This document shows positions 47,836 through 58,995 of a stretch of 64,000 nt of DNA, piece after piece. Source of the DNA: Morella rubra. Taxonomy: Eukaryota; Streptophyta; Magnoliopsida; Fagales; Myricaceae. The stretch lies in contig CM025852.1 in assembly GCA_003952965.2 (NCBI GenBank), positions 2,835,752-2,899,751 of the forward strand, in the 5' to 3' direction. A program made the position numbers and the translations under genes. How positions within the stretch are numbered: position 1 is the first letter of the stretch; each line of letters opens with the position of its first letter. Below the pieces are notes generated by a model that was not told the DNA's origin, did not search any database, and saw only the letters and a list, made by a program, of their open reading frames with translations.

Positions 47836-48636
47836 TCGTGACCACAGTACCTCTTGAAAGTTCCATCTCTAAGCTTTTGCTCCACTCGTTTCTATCTTTC
47901 TGGGGATATGGTCAGCACTCAGCAGGAATGGTAACCTCTCAGGTGGATCTGTTATCCATCCAACTTCGAGGAATCAGAATTATGCTTTCCCAACGACTGT
48001 CTGGTTCAAATTGTTTTGGATTTTTGATGTATTATATGCAGTACGCTGTACGTGTACGTGTGGTTATACTTCTGCCCCATTATATTGATTATGGAAGAAA
48101 CAATTTGAACGTACGAAGCTGGAACCAAATGAGTTCTACTTTACGGCAACGGTTAATTGCAATTACACTTTGCAGTTCGCAATATGTTGTTCTTTTTTCC
48201 TGATTTCTTGCTTATCGAAGGGAAAAATCGGACATTCTTTGCAAAACTGAACCGTACATGTTTTATGTTTAGTTCATTAAAACAGGATCCTGTAATATCC
48301 AGGTACACGAGGGTGTCAGAAGTAAAGTAGCTTCCAAGGGTTCAGGCAGCAGCGTCTATCTGATTTAAGCAGCTGTGGTATTCATACGGAGTTTCGGCTC
48401 GGCATAGTTTGGGCACTGAAGGGCGAAAGTCGCACTTACTCGCAATATCCATTTTTCGGTCGGGTATTGGGATGGGAAGAGCAGGACCAACTCATCTAAG
48501 GTTCCTGCTCTGTTTCAAGGCAGTTTGTTTAGGGCCTTTGGGTACATTTCGTGGAGGGGCTTTGAGCCCAGACTAATTGAATATGTCATGCCAGAAACTA
48601 ATTGTTACATTTCATGCACGCTGTTTAGAGCCTGAG

Positions 48637-48848
48637 GGCATGTTCATTTTGATAAAATTTAAAAATTTTAAATATGAATATTTAATGATGTTGAATTTTA
48701 TTGTATTCGTGTAAAAGTTGAGTAGTATTGATGTTTATAAAAAAAAATAATATTGAGTTGTATTGGTATGTGTATAGAAATAATGTTGAGATTGTAATTT
48801 TAAAGAGTAGGATTCAAATTCTAAAATTTTTATCAAAACGAACATGCC
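48637..48848. mobile_element. MITE, unit 1 copy
   Basis: Inverted ends GGCATGTTCATTTTGATAAA and the complement of TTTATCAAAACGAACATGCC, about 212 bp, AT-rich. The superfamily is uncertain because the flanking duplication is short (TGAG-like). It holds most of the differences between the two tandem units. Confidence 0.7.
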
Positions 48849-49176
48849 TGAGGGAACTAAGATCCCCATACTAAAAACATGGCTTAAGTCTCTGGTCATC
48901 ACTACTGCTAGTGCTGCCATGAAGCTTTAGAGAAATGCTTCATTGCAAAAATATGAATATGCTGCATGCTCACCAAAATACATCAAGATCCATTAAATGA
49001 GTGTCGGTCCCACATGTTTGGTGCATTCTAAATTCATCGCACTGTCCCATTTTCTGACATCTAGGGGCTCTGCGTGATCTATGTCTCTCTAGGTATATAA
49101 ACATATAGTCGTACAGTTTATGCATCTCCATTGCATCAGAGATTTTAGACAGTTTTAGCAGTTTGCTTTACTCATT

Positions 49177-50144
49177 TTAGCTTACACCAGCTTCAGAATC
49201 TTTAGCAGCCACATCATGTCCTTGATGAACGCAATCCGAAAGGTCCTTGGGAATTCTAATGTCTAGGAAGATGTCACTATTCACATGTGCCTCTATTTTC
49301 CTCCAATCTGCATCTTCTGGCAGCTCAAGCCTCCGAACATACCCATATTCCCACCATTGGCCACTTCTCCAGTCCTTTGTCTTGGACTCTCTTTGCTGCT
49401 TCCATTGCCCACTTATTTCGACAACCTTCCCTTTGTCAACAAAGACTAGAACGTTATTTCCCACCCCTGTTTTGGCACACAACTAGTGTCACTGCACTTT
49501 ATTCCACCACCCAGATAGTTTATATAGATTAAACCTATGGAGTTTTGGCCTTATCCCCAACTCACATGGGACATATAGATGAGGAGTGTGCATATTGGCT
49601 TCTCATTCTTTAAAATGAAACCGGAACCTCTATAAAAATTTCAGGCAATAGGTTCCCCCTGTACCAGAACATTTACCTTGAGTTAAGGAATAATGCCTCT
49701 ACTCCTTAGGTTTATATCCTGGAGTCTGACAGCTTCATGATTGCTGTCTCCTTGGTTCATGAACATCATGAAGTTTAGAAATGAAATAATGGAACCAGAT
49801 TATATTTGAACATTAATAGATCAGTGATCACTCTTACCTGGCAGTTCTGCTTTGAGTACATAATCTTCATCTGTCTGAAACCAATCCACAGTGCTTTGGC
49901 CAGAGCTCCGGAGATTAGATAACAAGATATCCGATTCAAACTCCCATAGAGGGAAAGCATCTGAAGGATCAAAGAATTTTCCGAACAGGAGTGGACTGAA
50001 AAGGGACCCTTCTTTGAAAACCCTATGCACTGTTGGTGTACCCTGGGCGACAAATCTCTTGAAGACGTCTTCTCCTAAGGAGATACACCATTTCTGTGGA
50101 GTTTGATCTCCTGTATGAACTTCAAGCTGTTTATGACTTGTCAT
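49177..50144 (-). CDS. HSP21.7: Class VI small heat shock protein, copy 1
   Basis: Two exons: 49838-50144 (ATG at 50144, donor GTAAGA) and 49177-49466 (acceptor ACAG). Together they give 198 residues, close to the 21.7-kDa class VI protein of Arabidopsis, with the same opening style (MTSHKQLEV, PQKWCISL, GSLFSPLLFGKFFDPSDAFP). The alpha-crystallin domain runs from about residue 85 (TVDWFQTDEDYVLKAELPG) through VEISGQWKQQ and WEYGYVRRLELPEDAD to FLDIRIPK. Small heat shock proteins are ATP-independent chaperones that hold unfolding proteins. There is no targeting peptide, so a cytosolic location is likely. A TATA element and heat-shock-element-like motif lie upstream. The protein matches copy 2 residue for residue in what I read. 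The upstream 255 bp are native; beyond that lies the duplication junction. Confidence 0.93.
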
Positions 50145-50202
50145 TGAAGATTAGAGTAGTAAAGTTTGAGAATTTGGCATGGGGAGAGTGCTGAGTTTGT
50201 TC

Positions 50203-50322
50203 CCTTATAGTGCGAGACAAGCCTTTCGAAAAAGCAGTGGACAAATTCCATGAGAATATTAAGGCCCGGGGGCTGTAAAGCTATTAGGAATATTTCTTTT
50301 CTAGAGATTTCTTTCTCATTGG
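50203..50322 (-). promoter_or_regulatory. Heat-shock promoter of copy 1: TATA, HSE-like, CCAAT
   Basis: On the minus strand: CCAAT at 50318-50322, then AGAAATCTCTAGAAAAGAAA and TATTCC (about 50286-50312), a run of GAA/TTC blocks at 5-bp spacing with one mismatch, as in heat shock elements. CTATAAGGG follows at 50203-50211, about 60 bp before the ATG. The identical set in copy 2 is 3636 bp further on. Confidence 0.55.
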
Positions 50323-50398
50323 TCCGAAGAGGTTATGGTGTGCAGATTATGTATGCTAAGATTCGATGTGGCGGCCCATGGCAAATTATTCTGTCTAA

Positions 50399-50430
50399 TT
50401 GGGGTAGAAATGGTACACTCTAGTTAGTAT
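50399..50430. repeat. 32-bp templated filler at the tandem-duplication junction
   Basis: Between the end of unit 1 (CTGTCTAAT) and the start of unit 2 (TTGTGAATTCCCGG) lie 32 bp identical to 47256-47287 (from TTGGGGTAGAAATGG to TTAGTAT). Source and destination share TAT at the exit point. The equivalent of copy-1 block (40355 region) differs, so the source is block 2. Confidence 0.9.
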
Positions 50431-50865
50431 TTGTGAATTCCCGGCCCCCAGTAAATCATCAATCTCCCTCTCAAAATGGTCACGAAGCGTTATTGCGTCA
50501 ATCAACTCCAACTTTTCTAAAGGTTTGCCCTCAGCATCCTCTGCACTTCTTCCTTGAACCTTTGATGTTGAACTAAGTTTCCATCGTTTTCCTACCAAGC
50601 AAATTGAAGTAACAATGAACATGTGGGCAGATCGGCACAAATATTGTTTGTCATTCATATAACTAATATGGCATATGAAAATACAACATTGACAAACAAA
50701 GCAATTAAGAAATCATATGCTGAGATGTCTTTACCATAGACTTGCTGGGATTAGAGATGAAACGGTCTCCCCATATGCTAGGTCGATAATTTTGTATCGG
50801 ACGATTTACGTCCGACTTGGGATTATTATTTGATCCGTAGCAATTGCTGAAGCAGGAAGAGATAT
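50431..50865 (-). pseudogene. Terpene synthase exon 1-2 fragment
   Basis: A third copy of the TPS-a 5' end, made by the tandem duplication: exon 1 (about 50735-50865, ATA for ATG) and part of exon 2 (about 50431-50599). Exon 2 has extra deletions (TTTGCCCTCAG where unit 1 has TTTCCCAACCGGAGCCCTCAG). It has no coding potential. Confidence 0.85.
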
Positions 50866-52270
50866 TTTGGAAAGTGAGAAAACAACTTGGGGTAGAAATG
50901 GTACACTCTAGTTAGTATAAGCCTCAGAACTAGTTGTGAATCGAATTGCTTTCTTTGCTCCTCAATCATTGGCGGAAGCTCTTATATATAGACATATATC
51001 ATATGGGCGTGACAATGAGCATTCAATACATGTGAAGTAATGTTCTTATCAACCAAAGTAAATGCCACTCTCTGGGGTTCCAATTCAGTGTAAAGGGTAA
51101 GATTCTAATATGTTGTAATAAACGAATCACGCTCGGCCACAACATTAATGAGTTTTATTGATAATGTCCCAGATCGAGTTATTCAAGAAGAAGATAATAT
51201 AAAAAAAAAATATGGTTTTTGCACTAATTCAATCGCGGTCATCTATATAACTCATTAATGCGGTGGTTCAGTATGATTAATTTTTTAGAATTCATGAAAT
51301 TAGTGCCAAATTTGTTAAGTTTCACTCTCTTTCTTTCACCATGCAATTGTCCATACTTTGCAATAAGCCAAGAATTAGAAATTAATACCAAATTTGTTAA
51401 GTTTCTCTCTTTGTCGCACCACAGATTGTCCATATCTTTGCAATAAGCCAAGAAATATAGGGGTGGTCGTGACCACAGTACCTCTTGAAAGTTCCATCTC
51501 TAAGCTTTTGCTCCACTCGTTTCTATCTTTCTGGGGATATGGTCAGCACTCAGCAGGAATGGTAACCTCTCAGGTGGATCTGTTATCCATCCAACTTCGA
51601 GGAATCAGAATTATGCTTTCCCAACGACTGTCTGGTTCAAATTGTTTTGGATTTTTGATGTATTATATGCAGTACGCTGTACGTGTACGTGTGGTTATAC
51701 TTCTGCCCCATTATATTGATTATGGAAGAAACAATTTGAACGTACGAAGCTGGAACCAAATGAGTTCTACTTTACGGCAACGGTTAATTGCAATTACACT
51801 TTGCAGTTCGCAATATGTTGTTCTTTTTTCCTGATTTCTTGCTTATCGAAGGGAAAAATCGGACATTCTTTGCAAAACTGAACCGTACATGTTTTATGTT
51901 TAGTTCATTAAAACAGGATCCTGTAATATCCAGGTACACGAGGGTGTCAGAAGTAAAGTAGCTTCCAAGGGTTCAGGCAGCAGCGTCTATCTGATTTAAG
52001 CAGCTGTGGTATTCATACGGAGTTTCGGCTCGGCATAGTTTGGGCACTGAAGGGCGAAAGTCGCACTTACTCGCAATATCCATTTTTCGGTCGGGTATTG
52101 GGATGGGAAGAGCAGGACCAACTCATCTAAGGTTCCTGCTCTGTTTCAAGGCAGTTTGTTTAGGGCCTTTGGGTACATTTCGTGGAGGGGCTTTGAGCCC
52201 AGACTACAATTGAATATGTCATGCCAGAAACTAATTGTTACATTTCATGCACCGCTGTTTAGAGCCTTGA

Positions 52271-52483
52271 GGGCATGTTCATTTTGATAAAATTTAAAAA
52301 TTTTAAATAAATATTTAATGATGTTGAAGTTTTATTGGTATTCGTGTAAAAGTTGAGTAGTATTGATGTTTATAAAAAAAAATAATATTGAGTTGTATTG
52401 GTATTTGTGTAGAAATAATGTTGAGATTGTAATTTTAAAGAGTAGGATTCAAATTCTAAAATTTTTATCAAAACGAACATGCC
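52271..52483. mobile_element. MITE, unit 2 copy
   Basis: The duplicate of 48637-48848, with the same ends and several one- to four-base indels between the copies. Confidence 0.7.
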
Positions 52484-52812
52484 TGAGGGAACTAAGATCC
52501 CCTATACTAAAAACATGGCTTAAGTCTCTGGTCATCACTACTGCTAGTGCTGCCATGAAGCTTTAGAGAAATGCTTCATTGCAAAAATATGAATATGCTG
52601 CATGCTCACCAAAATACATCAAGATCCATTAAATGAGTGTCGGTCCCACATGTTTGGTGCATTCTAAATTCATCGCACTGTCCCATTTTCTGACATCTAG
52701 GGGCTCTGCGTGATCTATGTCTCTCTAGGTATATAAACATATAGTCGTACAGTTTATGCATCTCCATTGCATCAGAGATTTTAGACAGTTTTAGCAGTTT
52801 GCTTTACTCATT

Positions 52813-53780
52813 TTAGCTTACACCAGCTTCAGAATCTTTAGCAGCCACATCATGTCCTTGATGAACGCAATCCGAAAGGTCCTTGGGAATTCTAATGTCT
52901 AGGAAGATGTCACTATTCACATGTGCCTCTATTTTCCTCCAATCTGCATCTTCTGGCAGCTCAAGCCTCCGAACATACCCATATTCCCACCATTGGCCAC
53001 TTCTCCAGTCCTTTGTCTTGGACTCTCTTTGCTGCTTCCATTGCCCACTTATTTCGACAACCTTCCCTTTGTCAACAAAGACTAGAACGTTATTTCCCAC
53101 CCCTGTTTTGGCACACAACTAGTGTCACTGCACTTTATTCCACCACCCAGATAGTTTATATAGATTAAACCTATGGAGTTTTGGCCTTATCCCCAACTCA
53201 CATGGGACATATAGATGAGGAGTGTGCATATTGGCTTCTCATTCTTTAAAATGAAACCGGAACCTCTATAAAAATTTCAGGCAATAGGTTCCCCCTGTAC
53301 CAGAACATTTACCTTGAGTTAAGGAATAATGCCTCTACTCCTTAGGTTTATATCCTGGAGTCTGACAGCTTCATGATTGCTGTCTCCTTGGTTCATGAAC
53401 ATCATGAAGTTTAGAAATGAAATAATGGAACCAGATTATATTTGAACATTAATAGATCAGTGATCACTCTTACCTGGCAGTTCTGCTTTGAGTACATAAT
53501 CTTCATCTGTCTGAAACCAATCCACAGTGCTTTGGCCAGAGCTCCGGAGATTAGATAACAAGATATCCGATTCAAACTCCCATAGAGGGAAAGCATCTGA
53601 AGGATCAAAGAATTTTCCGAACAGGAGTGGACTGAAAAGGGACCCTTCTTTGAAAACCCTATGCACTGTTGGTGTACCCTGGGCGACAAATCTCTTGAAG
53701 ACGTCTTCTCCTAAGGAGATACACCATTTCTGTGGAGTTTGATCTCCTGTATGAACTTCAAGCTGTTTATGACTTGTCAT
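52813..53780 (-). CDS. HSP21.7: Class VI small heat shock protein, copy 2
   Basis: Exons 53474-53780 and 52813-53102, with the same splice sites and the same 198-residue product as the copy at 49177-50144. This copy keeps the native upstream DNA beyond 54035, because it lies at the outer end of the duplication. It is probably the one with the original promoter context. Alpha-crystallin domain residues are as described for copy 1. Both being open, dosage is doubled unless one is silenced. If the assembly is false here, only one gene exists, although the templated junction argues against that. Confidence 0.93.
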
Positions 53781-53838
53781 TGAAGATTAGAGTAGTAAAG
53801 TTTGAGAATTTGGCATGGGGAGAGTGCTGAGTTTGTTC

Positions 53839-53958
53839 CCTTATAGTGCGAGACAAGCCTTTCGAAAAAGCAGTGGACAAATTCCATGAGAATATTAAGG
53901 CCCGGGGGCTGTAAAGCTATTAGGAATATTTCTTTTCTAGAGATTTCTTTCTCATTGG
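53839..53958 (-). promoter_or_regulatory. Heat-shock promoter of copy 2: TATA, HSE-like, CCAAT
   Basis: The same TATA (53839-53847), GAA/TTC block run (about 53922-53948) and CCAAT (53954-53958) as in copy 1, followed by its native upstream DNA. Confidence 0.55.
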
Positions 53959-54039
53959 TCCGAAGAGGTTATGGTGTGCAGATTATGTATGCTAAGATTC
54001 GATGTGGCGGCCCATGGCAAATTATTCTGTCTAATATGG

Positions 54040-55152
54040 AAAAGGTGGCCGAGAAATGGAATAGGTACGTTTTGACCATACCCATTCTCTCATAAAACCC
54101 ATTACAATTCTCAGCATCGCTACTGTACGTCCACAGATCAATCGATAATCGAAATACTTTTAAAAGATCAAAATTCCAAATTCTTTGTTATATTGGGAAG
54201 GGCCATTTTATTGATTAAGGCCCAAACATGTGGAATCAAACTTTTTAAATGAAAGATATAGTAAGGATTATTACTTTTAAATAATATCCCAAAAGCCTAG
54301 ATTGATGGAGAATGTTGAGTAATGCAAATTCTAGCACAACTTTTTAGAAGAAAATTATGAATTAGCGATAGGTGACACATGACATTACCTTGGTGATCCA
54401 ATTCAAGGTTCCAAATACCAATCGGGGCATGAGCTCTTCCGGTAAAATCTACATGAATTATTTGGTTAGCTAAATTTCAGACGTCCAAAACTAGCATTAC
54501 TTCTTCATATTTGGGTACCATAGATTTACCTTATAATACTTCCTTCTAGTCGTTGGGTCATTATGGGCATAAGTCATAAGCCGCCTATTGTAAAGTAATA
54601 GTCTAGAATAATGTTGATCAGGTCAGACTATACTTGGCCCTATGAAATGCTGCAGGCACATATATATTAAGGAAAAAGTCAAAGTCGCAATACAGCCTTA
54701 ACCTTTAAGGATTGCTGCTGGTTTCAATTTTCCAACGCGGAGAAGCCAAATTCGGACAAATTTCTATATTTTCTGTGGCTTTAGGTAAAAGTCTCTCCAA
54801 ACTTACAGAGTATATATGTCAAACTGTTCACGTTTCTTTGCAAATTAGGCTAGGCTAGCTAGCTAGTTAGCTGTCTAAAGGGAGTTAAACTAAGGCATCT
54901 AGCTAATAATTGATGATCTTATAAATATATATAGCCTTTGAGCGACAATACCGTTTTATATGCATTTCCTTCCCCATGCAATTGTCAAGTTAAGGGAACC
55001 TACGGATGGATAATAACTTTAACATGCAAAGCCATGTGAAAGGATCTAGCTAGCCCAATTAGTCTTTACCCGAAAATCTGTCCCCTTTAGCACGATTTGA
55101 TGGCAGCAAAGCTCCCACCCCTACAACTGTTTGATATGCTTGACCATTTGTT

Positions 55153-55188
<36 letters not shown>

Positions 55189-56260
55189 AAAGAAAAGAAA
55201 ACTTGTGAAAGGTATCTTTAAAAGCTCGATCGGGGGGTGCCTGTTGTCATGTTGCATCTCCTCCCTCTTTTGATATTTACCTTTCATGCAGGTCTTTTTT
55301 AGTGACAAAAAAAAAATGTATTGGCAACCACCAATTGAGCTTTATGCACTGCAATGCATTTGGGTATTGGCATCTGCAGGACAACTTTTACCAAAAGCAG
55401 GATTAGGATATGCTTGGTAGGTGTTTGAATTCACAGGCATGGGCATGCATGCATGCAGCCCCTTTGGATAGTGGGCACATGCACAATGCAGATAAGGTTC
55501 TGTTCCCAATTGAAAGTAGATGCAGTTAATTTCAAAATAAAGGGCTAATTGTGAACCATCAATCTCAGGATATATAACTAAGCCCATAAAGGTTGAGGCT
55601 CAGCCTTTAGAATAATCTAATCTCTTTGTCACAGACTCACAGGCCATCGGGCAGCTTCTTTACAAGAAAAAACAAATATTTTTCTATTATCTTAGTGGAG
55701 TTGTAGATATTAAATTCGTTCATAGGGTTCTAATTTATAAGAAATCTCCTATCAGGAAAATATACATTATATTTGGTTTGATGGATGCTGGACCTAAGAA
55801 CAAATTATTGGTCCCTTTGTTAATTTTTGGATATCTATGTCCCCAACATTAGTTTTATTAATTGAGCCAAATGATCAAATAATTAAAGATGACTTAATGT
55901 ATCCTAATTTGAAGATTCGGAGTTCTCGTGCTACAGACGAATATTAATATCGCTACTTGCATGCGTCCAAATTCAAAGTTATTTCCTGAACACGCGGCAG
56001 TTTTGAAAATCAAATAATTTTTTTAAGATAATTAAATAAATATTTTAGTAATAATTACAATTTCATAGGTGGATATGAAATCATTTACACGCAATCATCC
56101 CCCCGATTGACTTGATTATTGATGACGCGAGGGATGATTTTACTCCTTATTTCTTTTATTGTATTTGCTATATAGATGCATTAATTCGATGGCATCTGTT
56201 TGTACTCTGTTCTATCTCGGGGGTTGTATTTGTGTATACAATTACGACCTCAATAAATAA
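54040..56260. other. Intergenic, no gene seen
   Basis: AT-rich, no recognised domain. Contains a GA microsatellite. Confidence 0.55.
55155..55186. repeat. (GA)n microsatellite
   Basis: About 16 uninterrupted GA units. Confidence 0.95.
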
Positions 56261-56269
56261 TAAAATTAA

Positions 56270-56668
56270 GGAAAAAATATACTTTTCACTTATAAATTAC
56301 CAAAGTAGTGACATATTGCACCTCAAATTACCATTTTTAAGACATTGTACCCTAAAACTACCAATATTAGACATTTTGCATCCTAAACTACCCACTTTGA
56401 CACATTACACCCTCCAACTACTAATATTAACACTTTACACCCTCCATTTAACAATAATACTCTTGAGAAATTAATGAATTGACAACAATATCTTCAATAT
56501 ATGCAAAATGGGTCAAGGGCATTATCGTCATTTTAGTCTAAAAATTTGATAAATGGTGCAAAGTGTCAAAAATTGGTAGTTAGAGGTTGTAATTTGTTAA
56601 AATTAGTAGTTTATGGTGCAAAGTGCAAAACCTATGGTAGTTCGTAGGTGAAAAGTGTATTTTTTGCC
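56270..56668. mobile_element. Short MULE-type MITE with perfect 9-bp target duplication
   Basis: TAAAATTAA is directly repeated at 56261-56269 and 56669-56677. The termini are inverted: GGAAAAAATATACTTTTCAC and GGCAAAAAATACACTTTTCAC, continuing as alternating CTACC/CACCCT motifs on both arms (about 190 bp each). 399 bp, no coding. A sequence like one of its ends occurs at about 21431-21453 (GTGAAAAGTGTATTTTT). Confidence 0.88.
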
Positions 56669-56669
56669 T

Positions 56670-57860
56670 AAAATTAATATTTACAAAATAATACATCAAT
56701 TGCAAAGTCACTGCAGATCGCGGTTTCGGAGACAAACTTTTTAAGACTTACAGGCCTTTTATATATATATATATATATATATTTTTGGCACTTGCATGCC
56801 CTTATATGAACATAAAAAAAAACTTTTTTTAGTTGGTGAGAGCTTCTTTTTTTTTTTTTTTTTTTATATTTTTTTTTGAGAATAATACCATGCAGAAAAG
56901 AGGCTAGAGGTGAAAAACCTAAACAAATAAAAAACCATATAATATATCTGACATAAATCTAACTGCCAATCTGAACGTAAATGCTAGAACGACCAACAAC
57001 TATGAGGGCCATAATACATGACAATCAGGACCAAAAACCAATTGCAATGACTAGCACACAATACAAACACAAACCGACCATAAGGGCCGATACATAGTAC
57101 AAACACAATTGGTCACAAGGACCGAAACACAACACGACCGCCGCTCATGGCCGGCGATAGCTTCCACTAGAAGAACGACGATCAAAGCAGCAATCCAACT
57201 CCTTCAAGATAATCTTATTGCAAGGACTAACTGCATAAGGAGAGGAGATGAAGAGACAACTTTGGGCGGCACAAAATGGTGACAACTATAAAACCTATCC
57301 AAAAAAAAAAAGTATGAATTGTTCACAAAACGATGAAAGGTGGCATGGGCGACATAAGGGCCTAACGAAATAGTTAAGGGGTATCAATGTCGCGCACGTG
57401 GGCTACCACACACTGGCAATGTGTAGTCGGATTGAGGTTGGAGAGGCTACTGAGGGATGCTAAACATGGTTGGGTGGGTTGTGTCCTCTGAAAACCGTCC
57501 AAAATGGCCAAGAGGGAGGCAAAAGTGATCGAGCATACGTGCACATGAGGCCTCACATGCCGGTTGTTTATTGTCATTCTTGGCTAGATCTGGACACCTG
57601 GAGAAGGATAAGTCCACTATGTGGACTATGCACAACAAAGACTATCGGAAGGACGGGGATCTAATCTGCTTTGACTCCGAGAAAAAGTCCAAAAACAGAT
57701 TGAAAAAACACTATTGAATAGTATCCGACAAGTAGAGGTGTGGCTGAGGGAGCAGAGAGGATGTGTGGCCGGAGGAAGAGAGAGGGAAGAGAGGAGTTGA
57801 AGCTCCTACCCTAACTAGAAAGATGGGTGAGAGATTGTTTAGGTAAGGGATACGAGGTTC
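56670..57860. other. Repeat-derived intergenic sequence
   Basis: Starts with (AT)n and T-runs at 56760-56875, then GC-richer sequence with repeated GGGCCGATACAT/GGACCGAAACAC-type wording. It may be an old non-LTR element on the minus strand (T-run as its poly-A), but no domain can be read. Confidence 0.35.
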
Positions 57861-58995
57861 GGGAGTGGATTCTTTCTAAAGGAGGGAATTTCGAAGCCTA
57901 CAGAAGGCAGGGTCAAGATTAAGTCCCTGCAAATCCACAGTTATTATAAGTCCACCTCATTTAATGAATAGAAAGGCTAATATGGCTTGGTGGCTCCTCA
58001 AAATTCCTTTTCCCTTCTTTCTCTTCTTCTCCTTCTTTCTTGTGCAAGGATCTGCACTATCCAATGGAAGGCCAGAGCCGAAGGACCCAAAACGCTTTAG
58101 GTTTGGTGATGGATATGATGAAAGTTAACCACCTTGAAAAACCTCGCTGCTCATACTTTCACTTCTCTTTTTAATCCGGATACTAAAAGTCTCCTCAACA
58201 TTTAAAGTCAACCATGGTTTTGTCTCATGGATGGAAAAATCGGGAAGACCCCATTGGCAATTGTTTGTGTAGCCATGTTCAATTGTTTGTGTAGCCATGT
58301 TTTGGACCTGGGGACTTGCTTTCAAGTATGAGAAAAAGCTCTCCTTGGTTAAAGCTTGAAGCCCATGACATCAGTTCGACAAAAAATTGTGCTGAGAAGA
58401 TCTATGTACCAGTAAGGTTTGAGGCTCGCGGGTTAGAGGAATGAAGATCATAGACAATATCATAAAAAAACACTTCTGCAGATCCTTGTTGGTGGCATAG
58501 AGGTGCAGAGTTATTCCTTTGTATGGATTTATAATTTTCTTTTTAATTTAAGGCTTTGTTGTTTTTACCAAGTTGATCCTTAATTCTTCATGAAAGGTAA
58601 TTATGGATTAATCACAATTTTTTTTCCTCCAATAACTTTATAGCAACAATTGTTTTTCCTCCGCCCACTTTGATTTATTTCTCCAAACTAATCTTGCCCG
58701 CTTTCATTTTTTTTTCCTTGTGTTATGAGGACTTGCGGAGGCATTCCGGACTTGCAATTACCTTTTATCTTGATTCCAACGAGATTCTAGCGAACAGAGG
58801 AGAGAGAGAGAATGACAATGAAGAAAAACTATTGTGAGAAATAAGGGAAAAGGAATTGTGGAGAGCCACCAAGTCATATTAGTATTTCTATTCATTAAAT
58901 GAGAAGGACTTATAATAACCGTCGATTTGCAAGAACCTAATCTTGACCCTGCCTCCTGTAGGCTTCGGAATCCATTCCCTAGAGGTTCTACTCCC
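57861..58995. mobile_element. Non-autonomous element with about 145-bp TIRs
   Basis: 57861-58008 and 58850-58995 are inverted copies, starting GGGAGTGGATTC at the left and GGGAGTAGAACC at the right, then sharing CGAAGCCTACAG(A/G)AGGCAGG and TTATTATAAGTCC, TCATTTAATGAATAGAAA. The inner 0.8 kb has a pyrimidine-rich start and short frames without recognised domains. No target duplication was found. Same family as the 210-bp MITE at 17990-18199. Confidence 0.8.

Larger units (their letters stand above)
44570..47920. repeat. Terpene synthase duplication block, copy 2
   Basis: Partner of 37815-42200. At 44680 the 3'-flank homology (equivalent to 37925) is joined directly to exon 5 (equivalent to about 38730), so about 0.8 kb with exons 6-7 is deleted. 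A 1-kb transposon sits in the exon 2-3 intron. Confidence 0.85.
46782..50399. repeat. 3.6-kb tandem duplication, unit 1
   Basis: Repeated at 50428-54035 in direct orientation. Spacing is 3649 bp at the start, 3631 bp at 47608, and 3636 bp from 49177 to the end, reflecting small indels. It contains the 5' part of terpene synthase copy 2, the CCATGCAATTGTCC segment, a MITE and a class VI small heat shock gene with its promoter. Confidence 0.95.
50428..54035. repeat. 3.6-kb tandem duplication, unit 2
   Basis: Partner of 46782-50399. It ends at CTGTCTAAT (54035) and then continues into unique DNA. The first about 120 bp carry several small deletions relative to unit 1; after that the two units are nearly identical except in the MITE zone. 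Confidence 0.95.

Noticed and set aside
47763-48203. 146-residue open frame, repeated at 51394-51834
   Set aside because: No recognised domain, no partner exon, and the third copy of this segment near 42 kb does not keep the frame. Its repetition reflects the DNA duplication.
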